Shown: positions 20,245 to 28,747 of the stretch, piece by piece
How positions within the stretch are numbered: the stretch's first letter is position 1
Layout: each line of letters opens with the position of its first letter
DNA from: Tepidamorphus gemmatus
GTDB taxonomy: Bacteria; Pseudomonadota; Alphaproteobacteria; Rhizobiales; Tepidamorphaceae
DNA: 64,000 nt
Direction of reading: 5' to 3'
Assembly: GCF_004346195.1 (NCBI RefSeq)
Contig: NZ_SMAK01000003.1
Span: 124,001-188,000 of the forward strand
Program-made: the position numbers and the translations under genes
The notes under the pieces: generated by a model
What the model was told of the DNA's origin: nothing
Databases searched by the model: none
Seen by the model: the letters and a program-made list of their open reading frames with translations, nothing else

Positions 20245-20453
20245 GTTTGCCTCCGTCGTCGGCCGGGACGATGCCGCGCCATCGCCGCACCGCCGCCGGA
20301 GATTCGCGCAAGAGCAGGGTCGTGCAGCGCCCTGACGCCGTGATCCCGCTCGGCATGCGGCTGTCACGACACGTCGCTCCAGTATGGTGCAACGCAAAGG
20401 CGGCGCCAATCAGGCTGACGGATATCGTGTCAAATTGACGTGAAGGGCGCGGC

Positions 20454-21716
20454 TCACAGCCAGCCGGGCAACCGGTCGAGCCCGATCAGATCGTCGAAAT
20501 CCGGCCGCGGCCGCACCACCGCGAAGTCGCTGCCGCGCACCAGCACCTCAGGGACCAGCAGCCGCGAATTGTAGGTCGAGGACTGCACGGCACCATAGGC
20601 TCCCGCCGACATGATGGCGAGCAGGTCGCCGGCGACGACGGGCGGCATCGGCCGGCCGTGGGCGAAGAAGTCGCCGGTCTCGCAGACCGGGCCGACCACA
20701 TCCACTGGCGCCTCGGGCGCGCCGGGCGCTGGCTCGGCGACCGGGATGATGTCGTGGTGGGCGTCATAGAGCGTCGGCCGCACCAGATCGTTCATCGCCG
20801 CATCGACGATCAGGAACGTCTTGTCGTGGCCGCGCTTCACGTAGATCGTCTCGGTGACGAGGATGCCGGCATTGCCGGCGATCAGCCGTCCCGGCTCCAG
20901 CACGACCGTGCAGCCGAGCCCCTGCATGTGCCGCTTGACGACCCCTGCATAGTCCCTCGGTCCCGGCGGCGTCTGTCCCGCTGCGTAGGGGATGCCGAGC
21001 CCGCCGCCGAGATCGACATGGGCGATCTCGTGACCGTCAGCGCGCAACAGCACGGCCAGGTCGACCAGCCGGGCAAAGGCCGCATCGAACGGCTCGAGGT
21101 CGGTGATCTGGCTGCCGATGTGCATGGCGATGCCGGTCACCTTCAGACCCGGCAGTGTGGCGGCCCTGCGGTAGATGTCGCGGGCGGCGGTCCAGGGAAT
21201 GCCGAACTTGTTCTCGGCCTTGCCGGTGGCGATCTTCCGGTGTGTCCGCGCATCGACGTCGGGATTGATGCGCAATGCGATCCTGGCGGTGCGGCCGCGC
21301 GCCGCGGCAATCGCGGAGATGCGCTCGAGCTCGGGCTCGGATTCGACATTGAAGCCGAAGATGTCCTGATCGAGCGCGCAAGCGATCTCGCGGGCGGTCT
21401 TGCCGACCCCCGAGAAGACGATCCGCTCGCCCGGAACCCCGGCCGCACGGGCACGGCGCAGTTCGCCCTCGGAGACGACGTCCATGCCCGCCCCCAGCCG
21501 CGCCAGCGTCGCAAGCACCGCCTGGTTGGAGTTGGCCTTCATCGCATAGCAGACGAGCGCCGGCAGGCCCTCCAGCGCCTCGGTGAAGACCCGGTAGTGA
21601 CGCTCCAGCGTCGCCGTCGAATAGCAGTAGAACGGCGTCCCGACTGCGGACGCGATCGCCGGCACCGGCACGTCCTCAGCGTAGAGGACGCCTTCCCGAT
21701 AGGCGAAATGGTGCAC
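20454..21716 (-). CDS. lysA: Diaminopimelate decarboxylase
   Basis: PLP enzyme converting meso-diaminopimelate to lysine, the last step of lysine synthesis. The 420-residue protein has the PLP lysine in VCYAMKANSNQAV, the glycine-rich phosphate loop HVDLGGGLGIPY, EPGRLIAGNAG, the active-site cysteine motif VGPVCETGDFFA and the C-terminal AYGAVQSSTYNSR. The start is GTG at 21716. It lies 11 bases after a small lipoprotein gene; in many relatives argH precedes that gene, but it is not here. Confidence 0.97.
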   Translation of the reverse strand: MHHFAYREGVLYAEDVPVPAIASAVGTPFYCYSTATLERHYRVFTEALEGLPALVCYAMKANSNQAVLATLARLGAGMDVVSEGELRRARAAGVPGERIVFSGVGKTAREIACALDQDIFGFNVESEPELERISAIAAARGRTARIALRINPDVDARTHRKIATGKAENKFGIPWTAARDIYRRAATLPGLKVTGIAMHIGSQITDLEPFDAAFARLVDLAVLLRADGHEIAHVDLGGGLGIPYAAGQTPPGPRDYAGVVKRHMQGLGCTVVLEPGRLIAGNAGILVTETIYVKRGHDKTFLIVDAAMNDLVRPTLYDAHHDIIPVAEPAPGAPEAPVDVVGPVCETGDFFAHGRPMPPVVAGDLLAIMSAGAYGAVQSSTYNSRLLVPEVLVRGSDFAVVRPRPDFDDLIGLDRLPGWL

Positions 21717-21727
21717 GCCCGCCCCCG

Positions 21728-21940
21728 CTACATCAGGAGGCCGTCGAGGATGAACGGCTTGTCCGGCTTCTCGCCGTCCCTGGGCGGTGCCTTCGGCGCC
21801 ATCGGATCACGCACCTCGGCCGGGTCGGCGCCGGCCGGCGGCGCGAGGGTGGAGGGCCGCACACCGCAGGCCGCGACCATCAGCGCGATCGCGACGGCCG
21901 CCCCGAGGCGGATGACGGTACCAGGACACAGCTTGCGCAC
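21728..21940 (-). CDS. lptM: Small outer-membrane lipoprotein, LptM-like
   Basis: A 70-residue protein with a short signal sequence and lipobox (LMVAACG, lipidated Cys about residue 25), followed by a Pro-rich tail ending PFILDGLLM. Small lipoproteins of this type between argH and lysA belong to the LptM/YifL family, which helps mature the LptD outer-membrane LPS translocon in E. coli. Identification rests on lipobox, size and position next to lysA. The GTG start has GGAG 7 bases upstream. Confidence 0.75.
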   Translation of the reverse strand: MRKLCPGTVIRLGAAVAIALMVAACGVRPSTLAPPAGADPAEVRDPMAPKAPPRDGEKPDKPFILDGLLM

Positions 21941-22036
21941 TCGAAAGCTCCGCGACAGATCCGGACGGGTCCCCGATCGGCGACGGGTATCAGAATTCGG
22001 ATGCGAATCAAACCGCCGCGGGCCGTCTTCGGCCGA

Positions 22037-22447
22037 TCAGCAGGCTTCCGCCTCGATCGCCGCCATGTCCTCGTCCGACAGGCCGAAATGATGGCCGATC
22101 TCATGCACCAGCACATGCCGGACCAGGGCGCACAGGGTTTCCTCGTGCTCGGCCCAGTAGTCGAGCAGCGGGCGCCGGTAGAGCCAGATCATGTTCGGCG
22201 GCTGACCGGTCCGCACCTCGCCGCGATGGGCGAGACCGATGCCCTGGAACAGGCCGAGCAGGTCGAATGGCGATTCGATCCCCATCTCGTCGAGGACGTC
22301 GTCATCCGGGAACTCGGCGACCCGGATCAGGATGTCGCCGCACAGGGCCCGGATCTCCGGCGGCAGCTCGGCATAGGCCTTGGCGGCAATCGCCTCGAGG
22401 TCGTCGAGCCCGGGGGCAAGGCGGTCGTGCCAGAATCCATCCGACAT
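22037..22447 (-). CDS. Metallopeptidase family (zincin-like, DUF1025) protein
   Basis: A 136-residue protein with the zinc-binding helix LVHEIGHHFGLSDED (HExxH plus a downstream acidic residue), preceded by PNMIWLYRRPLLDYW. This is the small minimal-gluzincin family often annotated as metallopeptidase. Its substrate is unknown. It is followed by no strong partner; the next gene upstream (22466) is 18 bases away on the same strand, so an operon is likely. Confidence 0.88.
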   Translation of the reverse strand: MSDGFWHDRLAPGLDDLEAIAAKAYAELPPEIRALCGDILIRVAEFPDDDVLDEMGIESPFDLLGLFQGIGLAHRGEVRTGQPPNMIWLYRRPLLDYWAEHEETLCALVRHVLVHEIGHHFGLSDEDMAAIEAEAC

Positions 22448-22465
22448 CGGTGCTGTCCGCCGGTC

Positions 22466-22738
22466 TCACAGGTAGGTGGTGGCAAGATACCAGACGAGAC
22501 CGACCAGCGCGATCATCGACAGGCTCCGCCCGACGCGCCGACCCCACACCTCGATGCGGTCGGCCGGATCGGCATCCGCGCCGGAAAAATGCGCACTCGC
22601 GCGCCGGGCCTGGCGCACGAAGGCGCTGGTGCCGAACACCTCCGATCCCGCCGCGGCGTGCTCGATCTCCTCAAGGGCTCTGGCGCGGCGGTCTTCCGCG
22701 TCGCTGCGGGGGGGCGTGCTGCGGGGGGTCGTGCTCAT
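22466..22738 (-). CDS. Hypothetical tail-anchored membrane protein
   Basis: A 90-residue protein: a charged, mostly polar N-terminal region (EDRRARALEEIEHAAAG, then GTSAFVRQARRASAHF) and one membrane span at the extreme C-terminus (about 69-87, SLSMIALVGLVWYLATTYL). I do not recognise a family. Coding is supported by the ATG start, its tight spacing to the metallopeptidase gene and the well-formed terminal span. A tail-anchored topology is inferred. Confidence 0.65.
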   Translation of the reverse strand: MSTTPRSTPPRSDAEDRRARALEEIEHAAAGSEVFGTSAFVRQARRASAHFSGADADPADRIEVWGRRVGRSLSMIALVGLVWYLATTYL

Positions 22739-22786
22739 CCGCGACAGCCTAGCATGGCCCCATCGCGTTCGGCCACCGCGTTCGGC

Positions 22787-23269
22787 TCATCCCGTTTCCG
22801 GCGGCCGATGTTGCCGGGCCCGCAGCACGTCCGGATCCTCATCACTCGACAGGCGCGGCAGTCCGTCGTCGAGCTTCAGCCAGGACAGCATCGATTCCGC
22901 TCCCCAGTGGCGGTCGGGCGGAACGGCGTCGGGCTTGTCGAGACTGCCGGTGACGATGCCGATGGCGTCGGGCTCGAAGTCATAGGCCATCGTCAATGGC
23001 GTGCCGCAGCCCGAGCAGAAGCCGCGCAACCCGACTGGCGAGGAACGGTAGCCGGCAATGGTGCCATGCAGCAGGCGGAACCGCGCGCGCGGCACGGTGA
23101 TGAACGCCATGAAGGCGCCACCGGACTGGCGCCGGCACATGCTGCAATGGCAGGTCGATGCCCGCTCCCCGGCGACGTCGATCTCATACCGGACTGCGCC
23201 GCACAGGCAGCCACCCGACAGCGTGCCGGGCACCGGGCGGCCGGAGTTGGATGCTGCATTGCCCTGCAC
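22787..23269 (-). CDS. GFA family (CENP-V/glutathione-dependent formaldehyde-activating-like) protein
   Basis: A 160-residue zinc protein with the GFA pattern: GGCLCGAVRYEIDV, TCHCSMCRRQSGGAF and RGFCSGCGTPLTM provide the cysteines for two zinc sites. The family is named after Gfa of Paracoccus, but most members have no proven role in formaldehyde metabolism. The GTG start at 23269 has GGGAGA about 8 bases upstream. It lies on the same strand as its neighbours with gaps of about 50 bases. Confidence 0.9.
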   Translation of the reverse strand: MQGNAASNSGRPVPGTLSGGCLCGAVRYEIDVAGERASTCHCSMCRRQSGGAFMAFITVPRARFRLLHGTIAGYRSSPVGLRGFCSGCGTPLTMAYDFEPDAIGIVTGSLDKPDAVPPDRHWGAESMLSWLKLDDGLPRLSSDEDPDVLRARQHRPPETG

Positions 23270-23320
23270 GGGCGGATCTCCCGTCGCGCCGGCCGTCGAT
23301 CGCCCCGATCGGCCTGCCGG

Positions 23321-23869
23321 TTACCAGCCGATCTCAGGCACCAGCCCTGTGATATAGCGGATCATCCGTCGCGGCGCACTCTCCGGGGCCGTCGGCTCGC
23401 CGAGGATCAGGGGATCGCCGGACGCCTGCCCGTCGGCGGCCGGAATGTCACGCTCGGGAACCGCCGCGGCATCGTTGGCCGCGATGGCCACTGGCGGTTC
23501 CGGCGCAGCCGGTGTCGGTGCGGATGGCCTCACGACGGCGCGTGCACCTGATGGCGCGGCAGCCGCCGCCGGGCTGCCGGCGGGCCGCGCCGTCCGCGCG
23601 GCGCGCTCCAGGGCTTCCACGCGCCGCGTCAGCGCGGCGATGCGCGCCTCGAGCGCCAGTCGCTCGTCCCGGGCAACGGTACAGGCCCAGTCGCCATCCT
23701 CGAGACGGCAGAGGTCGAAGCCGCCGGTTTCAGTATCGAGGCGGATGACGCGGTCGTTGATCTCCATCAGCTGATAGCGTCCGTCCTCCGTGAGCCGCTC
23801 GAGCGGCTCGGCGGTGGCCGGTCCCGCTGCGGCAATCAGCAGCGGCAGGGTGATGGCGGCGATGCGCAT
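23321..23869 (-). CDS. Hypothetical periplasmic protein with coiled coil
   Basis: A 182-residue protein with a signal peptide (cleavage near residue 20, PATAEP), a short domain (GRYQLMEINDRVIRLDTETG, then FDLCRLEDGDWACTVAR with two cysteines) and a heptad-rich stretch (ALEARIAALTRRVEALERAA) before an Ala/Pro-rich tail. The family is not recognised. The ATG at 23869 has AAAGG 6 bases upstream; the much longer open frame upstream is low complexity and not believed. It lies downstream of xth. Confidence 0.72.
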   Translation of the reverse strand: MRIAAITLPLLIAAAGPATAEPLERLTEDGRYQLMEINDRVIRLDTETGGFDLCRLEDGDWACTVARDERLALEARIAALTRRVEALERAARTARPAGSPAAAAAPSGARAVVRPSAPTPAAPEPPVAIAANDAAAVPERDIPAADGQASGDPLILGEPTAPESAPRRMIRYITGLVPEIGW

Positions 23870-24030
23870 GAATGACCTTTCCCGATACGTCGCAACGCGG
23901 CGCTCCTTGGCGCCGCCTGCCGCCAGGAAGCGCAGGAAGGAGACGAAAATCCGGCGGGTGGCCGTCAGAAGTGTCGCAATCCGTCGCCTGTCACGGCTGC
24001 GATACAAATGGTTGCGATCGCGACCGGCGG

Positions 24031-24849
24031 TCAGATGTCGAGGCGGGCGATCACCGGGACGTGGTCGGACGGACGGTCCCAGCCACGCGCCTCGCGGAGT
24101 ACCGCGACCCGGTCGCATGCCGCCGACAGACCCGGCGAAATCCATACATGGTCGAGGCGGCGTCCCCGGTCGCCGGCGGCCCAGTCCTTCGCCCGATAGC
24201 TCCACCAGGTGTAGAGCTTCTCCGGCGGCGGAATGTGGCGGCGCACCACGTCGACCCAGCCGAGCGCGGCGCGGACCCGCTCCAGCCCCTCGGTCTCCAC
24301 CGGCGTGTGGCTGACGACCCTGAGCAGCTGGGTATGCGACCAGACGTCGTCGGCGAGCGGGGCGATGTTGAGATCGCCGACGAGCACCGCCCGGTCCGAC
24401 GGCGCGACGGCATCGCGCTCGGCGGCAAACCAGGCCGTCATCTCGTCGAGGAAGGCGAGCTTGTGGGCGAATTTCGGGTTCACCGCAGGATCCGGCTCGT
24501 CGCCGCCGGCGGGAACATAGAAGTTGTGGAGCCGAACCTTGCCACCGCGCCCGTCGTCGACATCGACGCAGATGTGCCGGCAATCGCCGATGCCGCAGAA
24601 CGGCCGCGCGATCACGGGCTCGATCTGGCGTCGCGACAGGACGGCAACGCCGTGATAGCCCTTCTGGCCGTGCAGCTCGATGTGCCGGTAGCCGAGCTGC
24701 TCGAATATCCGGCGCGGAAAGTGCGCGTCCGGGCACTTGGTCTCCTGCAGGCAGATCACGTCGGGCGCATGCTCGGCGGCGAGCCGCACGACGAGATCCT
24801 GGCGCAGGCGCACCGAATTGATGTTCCAGGTGGCGATGCTGAGCGGCAC
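24031..24849 (-). CDS. xth: Exodeoxyribonuclease III / AP endonuclease
   Basis: Base-excision-repair enzyme cutting at abasic sites and trimming 3' ends. The protein of about 272 residues shows SIATWNINSVRLRQD, VICLQETKCPD (metal-binding Glu), YHGVAVLSR, VGDLNIAPL (Asp/Asn) and the C-terminal RRLDHVWIS and RPSDHVPVIARL (Asp-His). These are the ExoA/XthA family landmarks in order. The GTG at 24849 gives the normal N-terminus; a TTG at 24912 would add 21 residues unlike the family. Confidence 0.93.
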   Translation of the reverse strand: MPLSIATWNINSVRLRQDLVVRLAAEHAPDVICLQETKCPDAHFPRRIFEQLGYRHIELHGQKGYHGVAVLSRRQIEPVIARPFCGIGDCRHICVDVDDGRGGKVRLHNFYVPAGGDEPDPAVNPKFAHKLAFLDEMTAWFAAERDAVAPSDRAVLVGDLNIAPLADDVWSHTQLLRVVSHTPVETEGLERVRAALGWVDVVRRHIPPPEKLYTWWSYRAKDWAAGDRGRRLDHVWISPGLSAACDRVAVLREARGWDRPSDHVPVIARLDI

Positions 24850-25202
24850 GGTCGGGGTCCGGTGGGGCGGCGACGTCCGGCGATCACTATCCTGCCACGC
24901 CGAAGCGGGCAATCACCTGGCTTTGGGGCAGGGGGCACGCGCCAAGCGCGACGGAGATAGGCCGGCGCGGACCTGCTGTCGCCGAGACGCGAAGCGCCCG
25001 GTCCCCGGGGGAAGGAACCGGGCGCCGTCCGCGTGGTCTGCGGAGCGCCGGGAGGGACGCCGGCGCAAGCGGCTGGATGCTCTGGCGAGACGGGGGCATT
25101 ACCGAGAGCCAACCGCTCATGGTGATGAAATGGTTGTGTGCGCGCGCGGGTTCAAGTCCCGGCGGGCCGTACACCGAATTGTGATTGAGGCGCCGAGGCG
25201 GT
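24850..25202. other. Gene-free stretch between xth and lolA
   Basis: No convincing gene. It holds the hairpin at 24994-25025 and a short tRNA-like T-arm sequence near 25147-25165 that could not be folded into a tRNA. The xth promoter should lie here, but no clear elements were seen. Confidence 0.6.
24994..25025 (-). terminator. Hairpin downstream of lolA, possible terminator
   Basis: GCGCCCGGT (24994-25002) and ACCGGGCGC (25017-25025) form a perfect 9-bp stem with a 14-base loop, about 180 bases beyond the lolA stop. There is no clear T-run after it on the minus strand (only CTTCG), so intrinsic termination is uncertain. Confidence 0.4.
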
Positions 25203-25853
25203 TCAGCGGGTATTGGAGCCGCCGATGTCGAGGATGCGGTTCTCGATGATCCGGAACATCTTCGGATCGATCGCGACGCCGTACACGACGTTCTCGAGTG
25301 CCACGGTGGTGTCGAGCCCCTGGACGTCGGTGATGGTCCAGCGTCTGAGCTCCTGCGCGGCCGGATCGAACATCAGGGTGAGCGTCCCTGCGGCGTCGCC
25401 GGACGTCTGCTCGATCGAGATCGTCACCAGTTCGCTCTCGGGATAGACGGCGAGGATCCGCGTGTCGCGCATCAGGTCGATATCGTTCGACAGGATCACG
25501 TTGAGCGGCGTCGTCATCAGCGGATACTTCTCGGTCGTCTTGAGCTTGCGGTCCTGGACCGCCACCCAGCGCCCGTCCGAGATCACCTGCATCTGCGCCG
25601 GAGGCGCGTACTCGAAGCGCAACCGACCGGGCCGCTCGATGTAGAAGCGGCCCTGGGAGATGTGGCCGTCCGGAGCGACCTGCACGAAGTCGCCTTCAAG
25701 CGTCGAGAGCGAGTTCAGATAGGCGTTGATCTGGCGGATCGCCGCGATCTGGGCATCATTGAAGGCGGACGGATCGGTCCGTGCCTGCCCGGACGCGGGT
25801 ACGATCGCCGCCGCAAGCGCCACCGCCAGTATCAGCCCGACTGCCCGTTTCAT
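25203..25853 (-). CDS. lolA: Outer-membrane lipoprotein carrier protein LolA
   Basis: Periplasmic chaperone that carries lipoproteins from LolCDE to the outer membrane. The 216-residue protein has a signal peptide (about 1-24), then the LolA landmarks SLSTLEGDFVQVAPDGHISQ, GRFYIERPGRLRFEYAPP and ISDGRWVAVQDRKLKT, and ends with the strand-rich region around LTLMFDPAAQELRRW. It follows ftsK on the same strand after about 120 bases, the normal order in this group. Confidence 0.94.
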   Translation of the reverse strand: MKRAVGLILAVALAAAIVPASGQARTDPSAFNDAQIAAIRQINAYLNSLSTLEGDFVQVAPDGHISQGRFYIERPGRLRFEYAPPAQMQVISDGRWVAVQDRKLKTTEKYPLMTTPLNVILSNDIDLMRDTRILAVYPESELVTISIEQTSGDAAGTLTLMFDPAAQELRRWTITDVQGLDTTVALENVVYGVAIDPKMFRIIENRILDIGGSNTR

Positions 25854-25976
25854 CTGTCCGATACTCCTTGCCGTGCCGCCCGGGATCGCGGCCGCCGCGA
25901 CCGGGTCGCCGCCGTCGGGCGTCGGAGGGCTACCAATCAGCGCGATGTGGCAAAACCGCGACGCCCTGCCGCCAGC

Positions 25977-28565
25977 TCAATCCTCGTCTCTTGTCAGGAT
26001 CTCCCTCTGTCCCTTCGAGTTGGGCCGCGAGATGATCCCTTCGTGCTCCATCCTCTCGATCAGCGAGGCAGCGCGATTGTAGCCGATCTGCAGCCGGCGC
26101 TGCACATACGAGGTCGACACCTTGCCGTCGCGCAGTACCACCTCGACCGCGCGCCGGTAGAGATCGTCGCCCTCGCCGCTGGAAACAACCCCGGCGAAGT
26201 CCGCGCCGCCGCCGTCGCCATCCTCCTCGGTGATCTCCTCCAGATAGTCGGGCTGTCCCTGCGCCTTGAGGAAGGCGATGACGTCTTCGACCTCGCCGTC
26301 GGAGCAGAACGGGCCGTGCACGCGGGTGATGCGGCCGCCGCCCATCATGTAGAGCATGTCGCCCTGGCCGAGCAGCTGTTCGGCGCCCTGCTCGCCGAGA
26401 ATGGTGCGCGAATCGATCTTCGACGTGACCTGGAAGGAGATGCGGGTCGGGAAGTTGGCCTTGATGGTGCCCGTGATGACGTCGACCGAAGGCCGCTGCG
26501 TCGCGGTGATGAGATGTATGCCCGCGGCACGCGCCATCTGCGCCAGGCGCTGCACCGCACCCTCGATGTCCTTGCCGGCGACCATCATCAGATCGGCCAT
26601 CTCGTCGATGATCACGACGATGTAGGGCATCGGCTCGAGGTCCATCTCCTCCTGTTCGTAGATCGGCTCGCCGGTCTCGCGGTCGAAGCCGGTCTGCACC
26701 GTGCGCACCACGGTCTCGCCGCGCCGGTCGGCCTCTGCCACGCGCGCGTTGTAGCCGTCGATATTGCGCACACCGAGCTTCGACATCTTGCGGTAACGGT
26801 CCTCCATCTCGCGGACCGTCCATTTGAGCGCCACCACCGCCTTCTTCGGGTCGGTGACCACAGGCGACAGCAGATGCGGAATGCCGTCATAGACCGACAG
26901 TTCCAGCATCTTCGGATCGACCATGATCAGCTTGCACTCATCCGGTCTCAGCCGGTACAGCAGCGACAGGATCATGGTGTTGACGGCGACCGACTTGCCC
27001 GAGCCGGTGGTGCCGGCGATCAGGAGGTGCGGCATCCGGGCAAGATCGGCGATCACCGGTTCGCCGCCGATCGTCTTGCCGAGGCACAGCGCGAGCTTGG
27101 CCTTGGATTTCTCGAAGCTCTCCGAGGCCAACAGCTCGCGCAGATAGACCGTCTCGCGGTGGCTGTTGGGCAGTTCGATGCCTATGACATTGCGGCCCGG
27201 CACCACGGCGACGCGCGCGGAGATCGCGCTCATCGAGCGGGCGATGTCGTCGGCCAATCCGATCACCCGGGAGGACTTGGTGCCGGGGGCCGGCTCCAGT
27301 TCATAGAGCGTCACCACCGGACCCGGCCGGACGTTGATGATCTCGCCCTTCACGCCGAAATCGTCGAGCACCGTCTCGAGCAGCCGCGCGTTCTGCTCGA
27401 GCGCGGCCAGGTCGGCTCCGGTCGAGGCGCGCGACGCCTTCGGCTCGGCGAGCAACCTGAGCGGCGGCAGTTCGTACCCAGCCCCCGGCAGCAGCGAGGG
27501 CTGCGCCTCGCTGACCGCGCGCCGGCCTTGCTTCAGCCGCTGCTTGGCCGGGGTGACGCGGCTGGCCGGCCGCGGCGCCTGCGCCTCGCCGAACTGCGCT
27601 GCCGCGTCACTGGCGGCGTACTCGTCCTCGTCGTCGTAGCTCTCGGGCGGCGGCGCCCACGGATTGGCGTCCTCGAACCGCGGCTCGCGCCGGCCCTCGA
27701 GCGGCACGGCGACCGGCTCGTCGTCGGCGAACAGGCTGCACAGCAGACCCGCTCGCGGGCGCTCTGCCGTACCGCGCCGGGCGGTCCACCGGCGCAGCCG
27801 CGCCCGCAGGCTCAGCCAGCTGTGCGTGATCGCGCCGAGCGGATGAAAGCCGCCGCCGACGGGCTCGTCCTCACCGGGCTCGCAGAAGGCGTCGGCCGCC
27901 GGCGCACCCTGAACCGGCCGCCGGCGCACGGCGGCCGGGGCAAGCGCCGGCGGCGGGCGGCGATCCGTCGCCCCGGCCTGACGCTGCCTGCCGAGGGCGG
28001 GCAGACCCATCGCATAGCCGAGCAGCAGCGCCGCTCCGACGCCCGCCGCCACGCCGACGGGAACGGCGGCGGACTTCGCCAGCAGCGGCGCCAGCAGCAG
28101 CCCGGTCACGTAAAGCTGGGCATCGCCGACGAGACCGCCGAGCCCGGAAGGCAATGGCCAGGTGGACGGAGCCGGTAACGCGGCAAAGAAGGCGCAGGCG
28201 AATGCGGTGCCGATCAGCCAGGCCGCCAGCCGCCGTGCGAAGCCGGTCAGCGGCCGATCGCGGACGAGCCCGATCGCCCAGGCCGCGACCGGCAGCAGCA
28301 CCGCCGCCGAGGCAAGGCCCAGCATCTGCATCAGCAGGTCGGCGATGGCAGCGCCCGGAAAGCCAAGCAGGTTGCGCGGCTCGGCCTTGGTCGCATTGGA
28401 GAAGGAAGGGTCGTCAACCACCCATGTCGCCAGACTGACGACGATCGCCAGGACGACGGCGAGCAGGGCGAGGCCGATCGCCTGGGTCGACAGCCGCTCG
28501 GCCGCCTCGCGCAGGCGCTCGCCAAGGCTGTCGTCGTCACGGAATTCGGATCCCGAGGCGCTCAT
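25977..28565 (-). CDS. ftsK: DNA translocase FtsK
   Basis: Septal DNA pump that clears the terminus and activates XerCD recombination. The 862-residue protein has about four N-terminal membrane spans (within residues 25-195), a Pro/Ala-rich linker, the motor with Walker [15 protein letters not shown] (about 515-525), Walker [13 protein letters not shown] and [11 protein letters not shown], and the C-terminal gamma winged-helix domain (about 795-855, [20 protein letters not shown]) that reads KOPS sequences. A symmetrical TTAA-N7-TTAA box lies 67-82 bases upstream. Confidence 0.97.
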   Translation of the reverse strand: MSASGSEFRDDDSLGERLREAAERLSTQAIGLALLAVVLAIVVSLATWVVDDPSFSNATKAEPRNLLGFPGAAIADLLMQMLGLASAAVLLPVAAWAIGLVRDRPLTGFARRLAAWLIGTAFACAFFAALPAPSTWPLPSGLGGLVGDAQLYVTGLLLAPLLAKSAAVPVGVAAGVGAALLLGYAMGLPALGRQRQAGATDRRPPPALAPAAVRRRPVQGAPAADAFCEPGEDEPVGGGFHPLGAITHSWLSLRARLRRWTARRGTAERPRAGLLCSLFADDEPVAVPLEGRREPRFEDANPWAPPPESYDDEDEYAASDAAAQFGEAQAPRPASRVTPAKQRLKQGRRAVSEAQPSLLPGAGYELPPLRLLAEPKASRASTGADLAALEQNARLLETVLDDFGVKGEIINVRPGPVVTLYELEPAPGTKSSRVIGLADDIARSMSAISARVAVVPGRNVIGIELPNSHRETVYLRELLASESFEKSKAKLALCLGKTIGGEPVIADLARMPHLLIAGTTGSGKSVAVNTMILSLLYRLRPDECKLIMVDPKMLELSVYDGIPHLLSPVVTDPKKAVVALKWTVREMEDRYRKMSKLGVRNIDGYNARVAEADRRGETVVRTVQTGFDRETGEPIYEQEEMDLEPMPYIVVIIDEMADLMMVAGKDIEGAVQRLAQMARAAGIHLITATQRPSVDVITGTIKANFPTRISFQVTSKIDSRTILGEQGAEQLLGQGDMLYMMGGGRITRVHGPFCSDGEVEDVIAFLKAQGQPDYLEEITEEDGDGGGADFAGVVSSGEGDDLYRRAVEVVLRDGKVSTSYVQRRLQIGYNRAASLIERMEHEGIISRPNSKGQREILTRDED

Positions 28566-28631
28566 GGGCTCTAGATTCGCTCGCGCCCGGCGTCGCGGCG
28601 CAGATCGTCCCCGAACGCTATCCGTCGCCGG

Positions 28632-28647
28632 TTAAGAGGGCTTTAAC
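28632..28647. promoter_or_regulatory. CtrA-type box upstream of ftsK
   Basis: TTAA-GAGGGCT-TTAAC (28632-28647) is a full match to the CtrA consensus TTAA-N7-TTAAC, and the extended form GTTAA...TTAAC reads as a consensus on both strands. It lies between the amtB terminator and the ftsK ATG, 67 bases upstream of that ATG, in DNA otherwise poor in A and T. Confidence 0.65.
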
Positions 28648-28674
28648 CTTGCCGCCAGCGCCCTGCGGTCGGAC

Positions 28675-28708
28675 ACGCGAAAGGACCCGGGCGCAGGACG
28701 CCCGGGTC
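28675..28708 (-). terminator. Intrinsic terminator of glnK-amtB
   Basis: On the minus strand GACCCGGGCG and CGCCCGGGTC form a perfect 10-bp stem (28699-28708 with 28684-28693) with a 5-base loop, followed by CTTTCG. It lies 40 bases beyond the amtB stop and separates amtB from ftsK. Confidence 0.75.
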
Positions 28709-28747
28709 GCGAGTCCGACGAACGGCGCGCCGCCCGTCGGGAGGATC

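Noticed and set aside
25130-25175. Possible tRNA 3' half (GGGTTCAAGTCCC followed by GGCGGGCCGTACA)
   Set aside because: The T-arm is imperfect and no acceptor 5' strand, D-arm or anticodon arm could be placed in the preceding 100 bases. At most it is a degraded fragment.
25185-28178. 997-codon plus-strand frame opposite lolA and ftsK
   Set aside because: Shadow of ftsK; composition is Arg/Asp/His-rich and lacks any family motif.
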